Shown here piece after piece: positions 8,283 to 17,442 of a stretch of DNA of 64,000 nucleotides (its first letter is position 1; each line of letters opens with the position of its first letter). The stretch is from positions 372,001 through 436,000 of the forward strand of contig NZ_WESE01000002.1 of NCBI RefSeq assembly GCF_009184895.1. The letters are read 5' to 3'. The notes below the pieces were generated by a model. It saw only the letters and a list, made by a program, of their open reading frames with translations, searched no databases and had not been told where the DNA came from. Position numbers and translations under genes: made by a program. Origin of the DNA: Nostocoides sp. F2B08. GTDB lineage: Bacteria; Actinomycetota; Actinomycetes; Actinomycetales; Dermatophilaceae.

Positions 8283-9650
8283 ATGGAGCAGAGCCGCAGC
8301 CTTGACGAGCACCGCCAGGTGCTCGCTGCGGCCCGCGAATCCCTGGCGCAGATGGGGGATCTCCTGCATCAGTGTGGGGGTGCGGACCTGGGACCGCTCC
8401 TGAGTGAGGTCGACGCGCTCGCCGCAGAGGCCGGAGGCGTGCGGTGCGAGATCGTCTTCGAGGCCTCGCTGCGCGGCGAGATCCGTGAAGTCGGCAAATC
8501 GACTCGGGAGTGGGTGTACGAATACGCCCCTTCTCAGCGCCAGGGTGGTCACGCGCAGCTCGCCAAGCTCGTCGATCTCACTTCTGCCCGGGCGGCCCGC
8601 GCCCTTGGCGCGTCTCGATCGGACGTGTTCCTCGATCCGGACGCTCCGATCGCGATCGTGTGGGGCCGGGTCGTCACCGGCGAGGTGGCGCCTCCGTTGG
8701 CCCTGGCGATTCTCACGGAGATGGACCGGCTCACGGGGCGACTGGTCCCCGAGGCCGTCCCGACGGTGACGCGGGCGATGATCGAGCTCGGACTCGGCTG
8801 TGGGCGCGCAACGATGAGCGAACTGCGGATCCGGCTGCTGGCGATGTACGGCTCGCCCGACGAGGTGGAGGACGAGCAGAAGCGACTGCGGACGTCCGCG
8901 TTCCTCTCGGCACCGCAGGTGCGGTCGGGGGAGCTGACGATCTATCGGATGGGGCTGACTCCGGAGCAGGCGAGCATCCTCGAGGCCGCACTCGGCCCGC
9001 TGGCCAAGCCGAAGCCGAACCCCGAGACCAAGGAGCGAGACCTGCGCAGCAACGGGCAGCGGAGGGCCGAGGCGCTCTCCGAGCTCTGCTCCCAGTTCGC
9101 CGCCGACGACGCCGACCGTCAGGGTGGCGCGGCCGAGTCCGACGCCACCGTCATCGTCCAGGTTCCGCTCCAGACGCTCCGTGAGCACACCGGCGCAGGC
9201 GAGGTCATCGGGTCATCGGCGACGGGCACGCTCATCGGGGCGGAGACCCTGCGCAAGATGTGCTGCGACGCCTCGATCATCCCCGCGGTCCTCGGGTCGG
9301 ACGGCGAGACCCTCGACTGGGGTCGGGTCGAGCGGCTGTTCACCCGCCGCCAGCGCCGCGCGATCTGGTCGCGCGACCGCACCTGCACCTACCCCGGGTG
9401 CACGGCACCTGCGGCCTGGACACGAGTGCATCACGTCCATCACTGGCTGGACGGCGGGTTGACCGATATGGACAACGCGGCCTTGTTGTGCCAACGCCAT
9501 CACACCTATGTGCACGACAAGCGGCTCTGGGCCGTGGTCCGGCGTGAACCCGATGAGAGCGGTCGTTACGTCCACTGGGACACCCGGCCCGGGAGCTACG
9601 ACGCCTATCTCGCGAAGCTGCCCGAGAACTCCCCCTGGCAGGCTGCCTGA
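8283..9650 (+). CDS. DUF222 / HNH endonuclease domain protein (13E12-repeat family)
   Basis: 455 residues. The DUF222 region spans about 30-330. It is followed by a C-terminal HNH nuclease motif (CTYPGC, HHVHHW, LLCQRHH, about 370-415) whose paired Cys and His residues would bind metal and a structural zinc. The family is abundant and often multicopy in actinobacteria, and its biological role is not settled. No ribosome binding site is seen; the promoter geometry gives a leaderless message starting at this ATG. The LexA box in the promoter places it in the DNA-damage response, as reported for 13E12 genes of Mycobacterium tuberculosis. A nuclease-active mobile or repair-linked element is plausible. 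Confidence 0.88.
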   Translation: MEQSRSLDEHRQVLAAARESLAQMGDLLHQCGGADLGPLLSEVDALAAEAGGVRCEIVFEASLRGEIREVGKSTREWVYEYAPSQRQGGHAQLAKLVDLTSARAARALGASRSDVFLDPDAPIAIVWGRVVTGEVAPPLALAILTEMDRLTGRLVPEAVPTVTRAMIELGLGCGRATMSELRIRLLAMYGSPDEVEDEQKRLRTSAFLSAPQVRSGELTIYRMGLTPEQASILEAALGPLAKPKPNPETKERDLRSNGQRRAEALSELCSQFAADDADRQGGAAESDATVIVQVPLQTLREHTGAGEVIGSSATGTLIGAETLRKMCCDASIIPAVLGSDGETLDWGRVERLFTRRQRRAIWSRDRTCTYPGCTAPAAWTRVHHVHHWLDGGLTDMDNAALLCQRHHTYVHDKRLWAVVRREPDESGRYVHWDTRPGSYDAYLAKLPENSPWQAA

Positions 9651-9704
9651 CGCAGGCCCGACCCCTGTCCGGGGAAGGCCCGCGCGCGGCTAGGCTGACC
9701 GGCG

Positions 9705-10889
9705 ATGGAGCGATCACAGCGCCGGGCGGTCAAGGCCGGGGAGGCGAGCACCCCGCGCGTCGAACGGGAGGGCCACGTCTGGCGGATCCGCTCCCTCGAG
9801 GCGGCCCGTCAGGTCCTGCGTGCGCGGGACGCGACCAAGCAGGCCGGCTTCACAGCCGAGAAGATCCCCCAGGGATACCTCAAGCACCACCCGATCCTCG
9901 TGTCGGACGGGCCCGGCCACGACGACCAGCGTCGCAAGGTCGCCCGCTTCTTCGCTCCGGCCGTCGTCGAGCGCTACACGGCGCAGATGGAGGAGTGCGC
10001 CGACCGGCTCCTCGACGAGGCCGCCGCCCAGGGGGTGTGTGAGCTCGACAAGCTGACTCTGCTCTACACCGTCGAGATCACCGCCGAGGTCGTCGGCCTG
10101 ACCGAGTCGTCGGTGCCCAAGATGGCCCGTCGTCTCGTGAGCTTCTTCAATCAGCCCGAGTTCGACATCACCAAGGACGACCTCGGCCGCTCCGGCCGGC
10201 AGTGGGCCAGGGCGGCGTGGAACGGCTTGGTCCCGATCGCCCGCTTCTACCTCGCCGACGTGCGCCCCGCCCTGCGGCGACGGCGAAAGGAGCCGCAGGG
10301 TGACGTCATCAGCCACCTCCTCGCCGAGGGCTACGACACCACCGGCGTTCTCGTCGAGTGCGTCACCTACGGCACCGCGGGCATGGTGACGACCCGCGAG
10401 TTCATCGTCATGGCGGCCTGGCACCTGCTCCACGACGACGCCCTCCGCGAGCGCTACCTCGCCGCCGAGCAGACCGAGCGACTGGCGATCCTGGGCGAGA
10501 TCATCCGGCTGGAGCCGGTCGTCGGGCACCTCTACCGCCGCGCGACGGCGGAGATCGCGATCACCGACGGCGGCCAGGAGTGGACGGTCGAGCCAGGCCA
10601 CCTCGTCGATGTCTCGGTGCGGGCGGCCAACGCCGACCCCGACGCCGTCGGCGAGCGTCCCCTGGAACTCTGCCCCGGTCGCGGCCTGCCCCAGGGCGTC
10701 AACGCCACGGTGCTGACCTTCGGCGACGGGGCGCACAAGTGTCCCGGCCAGCCCCTCGCGATACTCGAGGCCGACGTCCTGCTCACCCGGCTGCTTCCGC
10801 GCAAGCCGCGGATCGTCTCCGAGCCCGAGCTCGGCTGGGACAACCTCATCGAGGGGTACTGGCTGCGCGGCTTCCGGCTCGCGCTGTAG
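9705..10889 (+). CDS. Cytochrome P450
   Basis: 394 residues, the size of a soluble bacterial P450. The heme-ligand signature is FGDGAHKCPGQPLA, with the cysteine near residue 346. The K-helix E-x-x-R is EIIRLEP. The I-helix oxygen-activation motif is AGMVTTREF, keeping both Thr. The N-terminus is short and charged with no membrane anchor. No ferredoxin or reductase gene is adjacent, so electron donors must be supplied from elsewhere. The substrate is not predictable. It converges with the hemerythrin-domain gene; the 29-bp gap holds a 12-bp tandem duplication. Confidence 0.92.
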   Translation: MERSQRRAVKAGEASTPRVEREGHVWRIRSLEAARQVLRARDATKQAGFTAEKIPQGYLKHHPILVSDGPGHDDQRRKVARFFAPAVVERYTAQMEECADRLLDEAAAQGVCELDKLTLLYTVEITAEVVGLTESSVPKMARRLVSFFNQPEFDITKDDLGRSGRQWARAAWNGLVPIARFYLADVRPALRRRRKEPQGDVISHLLAEGYDTTGVLVECVTYGTAGMVTTREFIVMAAWHLLHDDALRERYLAAEQTERLAILGEIIRLEPVVGHLYRRATAEIAITDGGQEWTVEPGHLVDVSVRAANADPDAVGERPLELCPGRGLPQGVNATVLTFGDGAHKCPGQPLAILEADVLLTRLLPRKPRIVSEPELGWDNLIEGYWLRGFRLAL

Positions 10890-10898
10890 CCGAGTTCG

Positions 10899-10922
10899 TA
10901 ACCGGCTCACTAACCGGCTCAG
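10899..10922. repeat. Tandem 12-bp duplication between convergent genes
   Basis: TAACCGGCTCAC followed directly by TAACCGGCTCAG, just after the P450 stop and entering the last codons of the convergent hemerythrin gene (10919). It looks like a recent slippage duplication. Confidence 0.7.
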
Positions 10923-11572
10923 TCCCAGCGCCGGGTCCTGCGGTAGCGCGGGTTCCACCAGTACCGGTGCAGGGCCCGCACCGGCGGCGGCAGCTCACTG
11001 AGGACGGTGCGGACCTCGTCCGGGGTCGCCCCGTCGAGCACCCACGGCCCGAGCGCGGCGATCTCGCTGAGGGAGAGCTCCTTGACCGCCGCCTTGTTGA
11101 GGGCGTCCCACTCGCCCTTGGTGATGAAGCGCCGGATGAGCGGGAACGCATCCCTCTCCTCGTGCTCGAGGTGCCCCCGCAGCAGACCGAGGAAGGCCTC
11201 GATGCTCTCGGCCACCGCGTCGACGCCGGCATCGGCGTCGGCGAAGGCGCGCTCGATCCGCTCGATGGCAGGGTCGATCCGGGAGTGCTCCTGCTCCATC
11301 GCGTCGAGGATCTCGGCCTCGGGGGTGCCGGCGACCTTGTCCCGGATGACAGGCCAGATGTGGGTGTCCTCGACCGTGTGGTGGTGGTGCAGGGACCAGC
11401 TCATCCCGTGCCATCCGATGAGCAGCGCCTCGTGAGCGGCCGCCTCCTGGGTGCCGTACCGCTCGGCCGCCTGCTCGAGGCGACCGCCGTCGCGGCGGAA
11501 CGCGCGGTGCAGGATGCGCATGACCTCCATGTCGGTGTCGGTCAGCAGCGTAGGGGTCCGTGTCGTGCTCAT
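10919..11572 (-). CDS. Hemerythrin HHE cation-binding domain protein
   Basis: 217 residues from ATG 11572. The four-helix HHE pattern is clear: ILHRAFRRD, HHHHTVEDTHIWP (His cluster plus E), QEHSRIDPAIERIE and LRGHLEHEERDAFPLI (H-x3-E). These His/Glu residues bind a non-heme di-iron centre. Such single-domain cytoplasmic proteins handle O2, NO or peroxide or act in iron storage. The last 60 residues (PPPVRALHRYWWNPRYRR) are basic. It is divergent from the LuxR-type regulator with 65 bp between starts, so shared control is possible. Confidence 0.85.
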   Translation of the reverse strand: MSTTRTPTLLTDTDMEVMRILHRAFRRDGGRLEQAAERYGTQEAAAHEALLIGWHGMSWSLHHHHTVEDTHIWPVIRDKVAGTPEAEILDAMEQEHSRIDPAIERIERAFADADAGVDAVAESIEAFLGLLRGHLEHEERDAFPLIRRFITKGEWDALNKAAVKELSLSEIAALGPWVLDGATPDEVRTVLSELPPPVRALHRYWWNPRYRRTRRWD

Positions 11573-11637
11573 GCCACCCAGCGTCTGACCGGCGGGAGGG
11601 GTTCTCAATCCCACTTTCGAGGGGGATACTGCACCTC

Positions 11638-12783
11638 ATGGCCCCGGTCGCCGAGCGACTTCGGGCGAGGATCCGTGACGCGTCGTGCGCATCGCCCGAC
11701 AGCGAGACGTTCCGGCAGGAGGTGCTGGACGCCCTCCAGGCGTACGTCCCGTTCGATGCCACCTGCCTCGGGGGGACCGATCCGTATGCGCTGGTCCCCA
11801 CGTCCTTGACCACCCGGGGCTACGACGACCTGCGGGCGTATGCGGTGGCACTGGACGTCGAGTACGGCGCCTCCGAGGAGCCCGGCAGCTTCGAGTCGAT
11901 GGTGCGCGGCCGCATACCCGTCCGCACCCTGCGCGAGACCGCGGAGGACCGGCCGAAGGCGACGCGACGCTATGCCGAGCTCCTCGCACCGTACGGCCTG
12001 AACGAGGAGATCCGGATGGTCATGCGCGGCAGCGACGGCCTGGTCTGGGGCGTCGCGACCGTGTCCCGGGGCGGCGAGCACGCGTTCGGCGCCCGCGAGG
12101 AGGCGGTCCTCCGATCTGTGGTCACCGAGATCGGAGACGGGCTGCGGGCGATGCTCTTCCGCGACAGCGTGGACCGCAGGGTGGAGACGCCGGAGGGTCC
12201 GGCGATCGTGGTCATCGGTCCCGACAACGACTTCGAGTCGGTGACTCCCGCCGCGCTCGGGTATCTCGAGCGACTCGCCTGGGGACCCCCCGGTGTGCCG
12301 GTCGCGCTCGCCCCGGCCGCGGCCGCGGCGACCAGGCTCCGCTCGTCCGGTCAGGAGAGCGTCGTGGTGCGCGCACGCACGAGAGACGGAGAGTGGCTCG
12401 TGGTCCGTGCCGGTCGATACGACTCGAACCATCCGCCGCAGCGGGTCGTCATGACGATCGAACGCGCCCAGCCCCCGGAGATCGTCTCGCTCATGGCGGC
12501 CGCCTACGGCCTGACCCGGCGCGAGTGCCAGGTGCTGCTGCTGTCACTGCGCGGCGAGACGCGTGAGGAGATGGCCAGGACACTGTTCATCAGTCCCTAC
12601 ACCGTCCAGGACCACCTCAAGAACATCTTCGCCAAGGTCGGCGTCAACAGCCGTCGCAGCCTCGTCGCCCGTCTGGTCAACACCGAGTCCATGCCGCGGA
12701 TCGCATCCGGAACGCCTGTCGGCCCCGACGGCTGGTTCATCGATGCGCAGCGTGACCGTCACCCCGTGCGCGCAGCGACCTGA
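11638..12783 (+). CDS. LuxR-family transcription regulator with GAF-like N-terminus
   Basis: 381 residues. The C-terminal HTH_LuxR is LTRRECQVLLLSLRGETR through MARTLFISPYTVQDHLKNIF (about 288-345). The N-terminal 200 residues look like a GAF-type sensor fold (FDATCLGGTDPYALVP, GLVWGVATVSRGG, FGAREEAVLRSVV). No phospho-acceptor receiver is present, so a ligand rather than a kinase probably controls it. A -10-like GATACT (11625-11630) ends 7 bases before ATG 11638 with TTCTCA 17 bp upstream, suggesting a leaderless start. The last 25 bp overlap the 3' end of the glycosyltransferase gene on the other strand. Confidence 0.85.
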   Translation: MAPVAERLRARIRDASCASPDSETFRQEVLDALQAYVPFDATCLGGTDPYALVPTSLTTRGYDDLRAYAVALDVEYGASEEPGSFESMVRGRIPVRTLRETAEDRPKATRRYAELLAPYGLNEEIRMVMRGSDGLVWGVATVSRGGEHAFGAREEAVLRSVVTEIGDGLRAMLFRDSVDRRVETPEGPAIVVIGPDNDFESVTPAALGYLERLAWGPPGVPVALAPAAAAATRLRSSGQESVVVRARTRDGEWLVVRAGRYDSNHPPQRVVMTIERAQPPEIVSLMAAAYGLTRRECQVLLLSLRGETREEMARTLFISPYTVQDHLKNIFAKVGVNSRRSLVARLVNTESMPRIASGTPVGPDGWFIDAQRDRHPVRAAT

Positions 12784-14021
12784 AGGATGAGCTCGGCGCC
12801 GTCGCGGCCCGGTTCTCGTGAGGCCAGCGACGCCGCGAGCCGCTGCACGCCGCGCGCATACTTCGGGCGTTCGAGCCGCTCCAGCTCACGTGCCAGGCGG
12901 TGCGGCTGCGGGTGACCCGTGCCGACATGTCGCCCGGCACCGGCCCACTCCACCCTCCTGCCGATGTCCGCCTTCTCCTCCGTCTTCCCGACCTGGAGGA
13001 CCGGCACGCCGTGCGCAAGGGCCAACAGCACCCCCGTCCACCCGCCGTTCGTCACGAACGCCCGGGCGTGCGGCAGGATCGCGTCATAGGGGACGAACGA
13101 CTCGACCGCCAGGAGGGGTTCGGCCGGACCGGACACCCGTCCCGGACCGCCGAGGCGCGCCGGGTCGGTGACCCCGGTCGTGAGCACACCCGGGCGCCGG
13201 GTGACCCGCAGCGCCTCGAGCGCCGGCGCCAGGAGCTCGCGAGGATCGGCGCGCAGCGTGCCCTGCGAGACGAGGACGACCCGTCCGGGATGGATCCCAA
13301 CCACGTCGGCCCACCACGGCGGTGGCGACCACGGCCGCCTCGACGGGGGCCGCAACGCACCGACGAAGTGCACCTGCGGCGGGAGGTCGGTCCGGGGGTA
13401 CTCGAGCTCTGGCACCCCGCAGTGCAGGTGGAGCAGCGGGGACAGGACGGCTTCGAGCACCGGCGTCCCGCTCGACGGCAGAGCGAGGCTCGAGCGCAGA
13501 TCGTCGTAGCGCTCCTGCGCGGCGGCCATGACGAGGCGTCGGCTGGCCGCCTGCACGACCGCGTTGCGACGCACCGACGACGGTGAGGTGTCATAGGCGA
13601 GCCCGGCCCCGAAGGGCGGCGTCGTCGCCTCCGGATAGTGCAGAGGTCCGTCGCCGAAGCTGACCCAGGGGATCCCGACGGACTCGCTCGACAGAGCCCC
13701 CGCATACCCGAGGGAGTCGGTGAGCACGATGTCGGGCGCCACCTTCTCGAGCACCCTTCGAGCCACGTGGACGCGGTCGGCCGCATCCCGCAGCAGCCAG
13801 TCGTAGCGGGCCGAGACGTCGCGGATGCGGCCCCGGTGCCCCCGGAACATCGGCACCGGTCCGGTGTCCCAGAGCTGCGCTCCGGTCGCGATGCCGTCCA
13901 TCGGCCACTCGCTCGCGACGCCCCAGTGGACATCGGCGCCGCGGGCGGCCAGGCCCTCGAGGAAGGGCACGGCATTGAGCGTGTGCGCATAGATCGGCGT
14001 GCTCAGTGCCAGGACTCTCAA
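12759..14021 (-). CDS. MGT-type glycosyltransferase (GT1 family)
   Basis: 420 residues with a GT-B fold. The N-terminal half begins VLALSTPIYAHTLNAVPF, the usual acceptor-side loop with His near residue 13. The C-terminal donor half has VLVSQGTL, then VESFVPYDAILPHARAFVTNGGWTG and ALAHGVPVLQVGKTEEK, the PSPG-like nucleotide-sugar region of UGT/MGT enzymes (His of the H-x-G replaced by FVTNGGWTG). It probably glycosylates a small lipophilic molecule. It overlaps the LuxR regulator tail to tail by 25 bp. Substrate and sugar are unknown. Confidence 0.85.
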   Translation of the reverse strand: MRVLALSTPIYAHTLNAVPFLEGLAARGADVHWGVASEWPMDGIATGAQLWDTGPVPMFRGHRGRIRDVSARYDWLLRDAADRVHVARRVLEKVAPDIVLTDSLGYAGALSSESVGIPWVSFGDGPLHYPEATTPPFGAGLAYDTSPSSVRRNAVVQAASRRLVMAAAQERYDDLRSSLALPSSGTPVLEAVLSPLLHLHCGVPELEYPRTDLPPQVHFVGALRPPSRRPWSPPPWWADVVGIHPGRVVLVSQGTLRADPRELLAPALEALRVTRRPGVLTTGVTDPARLGGPGRVSGPAEPLLAVESFVPYDAILPHARAFVTNGGWTGVLLALAHGVPVLQVGKTEEKADIGRRVEWAGAGRHVGTGHPQPHRLARELERLERPKYARGVQRLAASLASREPGRDGAELILQVAARTG

Positions 14022-14051
14022 GTCACGATTGTCGCCGGTATCGCTGCCGGC

Positions 14052-14930
14052 TCAGCGGAACTGCGCCTCGATACGCGCCCGCTCGTCGTCCGTGAGATCG
14101 AGGTCGGCCGCCTGGGCCGAGTCGGTGATCGACTCCGGCCGGCTGGCCCCCGGGATGGGGATGACGTGCTCGCCGAGCGAGAGCTCCCAGGCGAGGACGA
14201 CCCGCTGCGGGCTCACGCCGCGGTCCCGGCCGATCTCGTGGAACACCGGAAAGGTTCGGCCGACCTCCTTGCTGTGGGCGCCGGTGCCGCCGAGGGGACT
14301 CCACGGTAGGAACGCGATGCCGTGCTCGCCGCACAGCTCGAGCTCGTCCCGGCTGGAGCGGAAGCGGGGCGAGAACTCGTTCTGGACGCTCGCCAGCCCG
14401 CCCTCGCCGAGGACCTCGATCGCGACCTCGATCTCCTCGACGTTGGCGTTGGAGATCCCGACCGCGCGGACCTTGCCCTCCTCCTGGAGGGTCTTGAAGG
14501 TCTCGATGACCTCGTGGTACGCGCGCCACCGGTCGGGGCGGTGCCACTGGTAGAGGTCGATGACCTCCGTGTCGAGTGCGCGCATGGAGGCCTCGAGGGC
14601 TCGACGGATGTACTGCGGTGACCCGTCCCGACCCCACGTCTCGCCCTCGCCCCGGGTGATGCCGCCCTTGGTGCCCACGATGACGCCACTGGTGTCCCCG
14701 CCGTAGCTGCGCAGCGCGGCGGCCACGATCGCCTCGTTGTGGCCCATCGTGTCCCAGCTGGGCGCGTAGATGTCCGCTGTGTCGATGAACGTCACACCTG
14801 CGTCGAGGGCGGCGTGCACGGTCGCGATCGCCTGGTCCCGATCGGGGCGGGTGTTGTGTCCGGATGACAGCGGCATGGCGCCGAGGCCGATTGCGGAGAC
14901 GGTGAAGGGTCCGAGCTGTCGGGTACGCAT
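14052..14930 (-). CDS. Aldo/keto reductase
   Basis: 292 residues, (beta/alpha)8 NADPH-dependent carbonyl reductase. The catalytic tetrad is visible as Asp50 and Tyr55 (FIDTADIYAP), Lys88 (VGTKGG) and His130 (YQWHRPDR). The cofactor end has IPIPGASRPESI. The AKR11/AKR13-like loop pattern suggests a broad-range aldehyde reductase. It follows the glycosyltransferase on the same strand with 30 bp between and is divergent from the thiolase. Confidence 0.9.
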   Translation of the reverse strand: MRTRQLGPFTVSAIGLGAMPLSSGHNTRPDRDQAIATVHAALDAGVTFIDTADIYAPSWDTMGHNEAIVAAALRSYGGDTSGVIVGTKGGITRGEGETWGRDGSPQYIRRALEASMRALDTEVIDLYQWHRPDRWRAYHEVIETFKTLQEEGKVRAVGISNANVEEIEVAIEVLGEGGLASVQNEFSPRFRSSRDELELCGEHGIAFLPWSPLGGTGAHSKEVGRTFPVFHEIGRDRGVSPQRVVLAWELSLGEHVIPIPGASRPESITDSAQAADLDLTDDERARIEAQFR

Positions 14931-14967
14931 CCGTCCACCCTAGGGGTGCACGTCTAGGCTCGAGATC

Positions 14968-16179
14968 ATGCCCGACATCGTCGTCTGTGAGCCGTTGCGC
15001 ACCGCCGTGGGCCGGTACGGCGGAGCACTGAAGGACGTGAGCGCAGCCGAGCTCGGAGCGACGGTGCTGCGGGCGGTGGTCGAACGATCCGGGGTCGACC
15101 CCGAGGCGATCGCGGACGTCGTCGTCGGTCATGCGGTGCCGAGTGCGGACGCACCGGCCATCGGCCGGGTCGTCGCCCTCGATGCGGGCCTGCCGGTCTC
15201 GATCCCCGGGGTGCAGGTCGACCGCCGGTGCGGCTCCGGACTGCAGGCGGTCCTGTACGCCGCGATGCAGGTCGCCTCCGGCGGGGGTGACGTCGTCGCC
15301 GCCGGCGGGGCGGAGTCGATGAGCAACGCCGTCTACTACAGCCGCGACATGCGCTGGGGCGCCCAGGGCCGACCCGCGGAGCTCGTCGACCAGCTCACGC
15401 GAGCCCGCGTGACGGCGGGGGGCACCGCATACCCCGTCCTCGGCGGGATGATCGAGACGGCCGAGAACCTCCGACGGGACTACGGGATCGGCCGCGAGGA
15501 GCAGGACGCGCTCGCGGTCGAGTCGCACCGGCGGGCGGTGCGGGCGCAGGAGACCGGTGTCTTCGCCGAGGAGATCGTGCCGGTGACGGTGCGCACCCGC
15601 CGAGGCGAGACGGTCGTCGAGGTCGACGAGCACCCGCGCGCCGACACGACGCTGGAGTCCCTCGCGCGGCTGAGGCCCGTCCTGGGCCGCGACGACCCCG
15701 ATGCGACCGTGACCGCCGGCAACGCGAGCGGCCAGAACGACGCCGCGGCCATGTGCCTCCTCACGACCCGCGACTACGCCGAGAGCCACGGCATCCGTCC
15801 ACTCGTCCGCCTCGTGTCCTGGGGGCTGTCCGGCTGCGATCCGCACCGGATGGGCCTCGGCCCGGTCGCGGCGACCGAGCAGGCGCTCGGCCGTGCCGGA
15901 CTGACCCTCGCCGACCTGGACCTCATCGAGCTCAACGAGGCGTTCGCCGCCCAGGTCATCGCGGTGCTGCGCGAGTGGGACCTCGGCGAGGCGGACCGGG
16001 AGCGGCTCAACGTGCACGGCTCCGGCATCTCCCTCGGCCACCCGATCGGCGCCACCGGCGCCCGCATCCTCACTACCCTCGCCCGCGAGCTGGTCCGCCG
16101 CGAGGGCCGGTATGCGCTGGAGACGATGTGCATCGGCGGCGGCCAGGGCCTGGCCGCAGTGTGGGAGCGCGTGGTCTGA
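14968..16179 (+). CDS. Thiolase (acetyl-CoA C-acyltransferase)
   Basis: 403 residues with all thiolase landmarks: nucleophile Cys88 in DRRCGSGLQAV, NEAFAAQ, His358 in SGISLGHPIGATGAR and Cys388 in ETMCIGGGQG. It either condenses two acetyl-CoA or cleaves 3-ketoacyl-CoA; the full-length single-domain form does not decide between them. It is encoded alone, away from the acyl-CoA operon at 31-39 kb, though it could supply the last step for such a pathway. Start ATG has few alternatives. Confidence 0.92.
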   Translation: MPDIVVCEPLRTAVGRYGGALKDVSAAELGATVLRAVVERSGVDPEAIADVVVGHAVPSADAPAIGRVVALDAGLPVSIPGVQVDRRCGSGLQAVLYAAMQVASGGGDVVAAGGAESMSNAVYYSRDMRWGAQGRPAELVDQLTRARVTAGGTAYPVLGGMIETAENLRRDYGIGREEQDALAVESHRRAVRAQETGVFAEEIVPVTVRTRRGETVVEVDEHPRADTTLESLARLRPVLGRDDPDATVTAGNASGQNDAAAMCLLTTRDYAESHGIRPLVRLVSWGLSGCDPHRMGLGPVAATEQALGRAGLTLADLDLIELNEAFAAQVIAVLREWDLGEADRERLNVHGSGISLGHPIGATGARILTTLARELVRREGRYALETMCIGGGQGLAAVWERVV

Positions 16180-16215
16180 CGGCGTCGACCGAACCGCCCT
16201 GGGTACGCTCGCCCC

Positions 16216-16857
16216 ATGCCCCCCGCGGAGCGGCTCGGCGCCTTCGCCCTCGCGTCGTTCGTCCTCATCGTCATCCCCGGACCGAGCGTGCTGTTCGTCA
16301 TCGGCCGCTCACTCGCCTACGGCCGACGCGGCGGACTGCTCAGCGTCGCGGGCAACTCGCTCGGAGTGCTGCCCCTCGTCGTCGCCGTAGCGCTCGGGCT
16401 CGGCGCCGTCGTCGCCGCCTCGGCGACCGTGTTCACCGCCGTCAAGCTCTCCGGCGCGGCCTACCTCGTCTACCTCGGCATCCAGGCCATCCGCCACCGC
16501 GGCCTCTCCCGGGCGCAGCTGCGCGGCGCGGGCCACACCGACCTCGCCTCGACGACGCTGCTCCGGCAGGGCTTCGTCGTCGGCGTGAGCAACCCCAAGA
16601 CGATCGTCTTCCTCGTCGCGGTGCTCCCGCAGTTCGTCAGCCTTCAGACCGGTTCGGTGCCACTGCAGATGATCGCGCTCGGGACCGTGTTCGTCCTCAT
16701 CGCGCTCGCCTCCGACGCGATCTGGGCGCTCGTCGCCGGCTCGGCGCAGGAGTGGTTCGCCCGCTCCCCGAGCCGCCTCGCCGGGCTGCGCGCGACCGGC
16801 GGCATGATGATGGTCGGGCTCGGCGGCACGCTGGCCCTGACCGGCCACCGCACCTGA
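16216..16857 (+). CDS. LysE/RhtB-family amino-acid exporter
   Basis: 213 residues, six predicted membrane segments. The family signature near the N-terminus is VIPGPSVLFVIGRSLAYGRRGG, here spread over residues 17-38. GVSNPKTIVFLVAVLPQF (about 115-132) is the conserved mid-protein motif. Proteins of this family export small amino acids, homoserine, threonine or analogues. Substrate not predictable. Encoded 36 bp after the thiolase and followed by a DinB protein on the same strand. Confidence 0.9.
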   Translation: MPPAERLGAFALASFVLIVIPGPSVLFVIGRSLAYGRRGGLLSVAGNSLGVLPLVVAVALGLGAVVAASATVFTAVKLSGAAYLVYLGIQAIRHRGLSRAQLRGAGHTDLASTTLLRQGFVVGVSNPKTIVFLVAVLPQFVSLQTGSVPLQMIALGTVFVLIALASDAIWALVAGSAQEWFARSPSRLAGLRATGGMMMVGLGGTLALTGHRT

Positions 16858-16883
16858 TCAGGCGTCCTGGAAGGATCCCGCCC

Positions 16884-17435
16884 ATGAGCTCGACAGTCAC
16901 CGCCACGGACGTCCTGCGCGACGCATACGGACGGATCCGTGATGCACTCCCGGGACTGATCGGTCGTCTCGACGACAGGACCCTCTTGTGGCGGCCCGAC
17001 CGGGATGCCAACTCGATCGGCTGGCTCGCGTGGCACCTGACCCGCGTCCAGGACGATCACGTCGCCGGGGTGGGACGGGTTCAGCAAGTGTGGACCCGGG
17101 AGGGGTTCCACGACCGGTTCGGCCTGCCCTACGAAGTGGAAAACATCGGCTACGGACAGACGAGTGCAGAGGTCGGGGCGTTCAACGTCACGGACGTCGA
17201 CCTGCTCGTGGGCTACCACGACTCGGTGCACACGATGACCATGCGCGTGCTCGACGAGCTGGAGGCGGCCTCCGCCGACGGAGGCAGCGACGGGGACAGC
17301 GGCTACGCCCGCGTCGTTGACGCGCACTGGGACCCTCCGGTCACCGTGGCGGTGCGCCTGGTCTCCGTCATCGGCGACGCGCAGGCCCACCTCGGGCAGA
17401 TCGGCTACCTCCGCGGCATGGCCCAGCGCCGGTAG
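16884..17435 (+). CDS. DinB-like (DUF664) protein
   Basis: 183 residues from ATG 16884 (GGAAGGA upstream). The four-helix DinB/YfiT fold is shown by SIGWLAWHLTRVQDDHVAG with His near 49 and 57, and by VIGDAQAHLGQIGYLRGM with His near 171. These three His positions are the metal site of the superfamily. Related enzymes use bacillithiol or mycothiol in thiol-dependent transfers, which fits a mycothiol-producing actinobacterium (inference). Tail to tail with the glutaminase, 7 bp apart. Confidence 0.82.
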   Translation: MSSTVTATDVLRDAYGRIRDALPGLIGRLDDRTLLWRPDRDANSIGWLAWHLTRVQDDHVAGVGRVQQVWTREGFHDRFGLPYEVENIGYGQTSAEVGAFNVTDVDLLVGYHDSVHTMTMRVLDELEAASADGGSDGDSGYARVVDAHWDPPVTVAVRLVSVIGDAQAHLGQIGYLRGMAQRR

Positions 17436-17442
17436 CCCCGGG

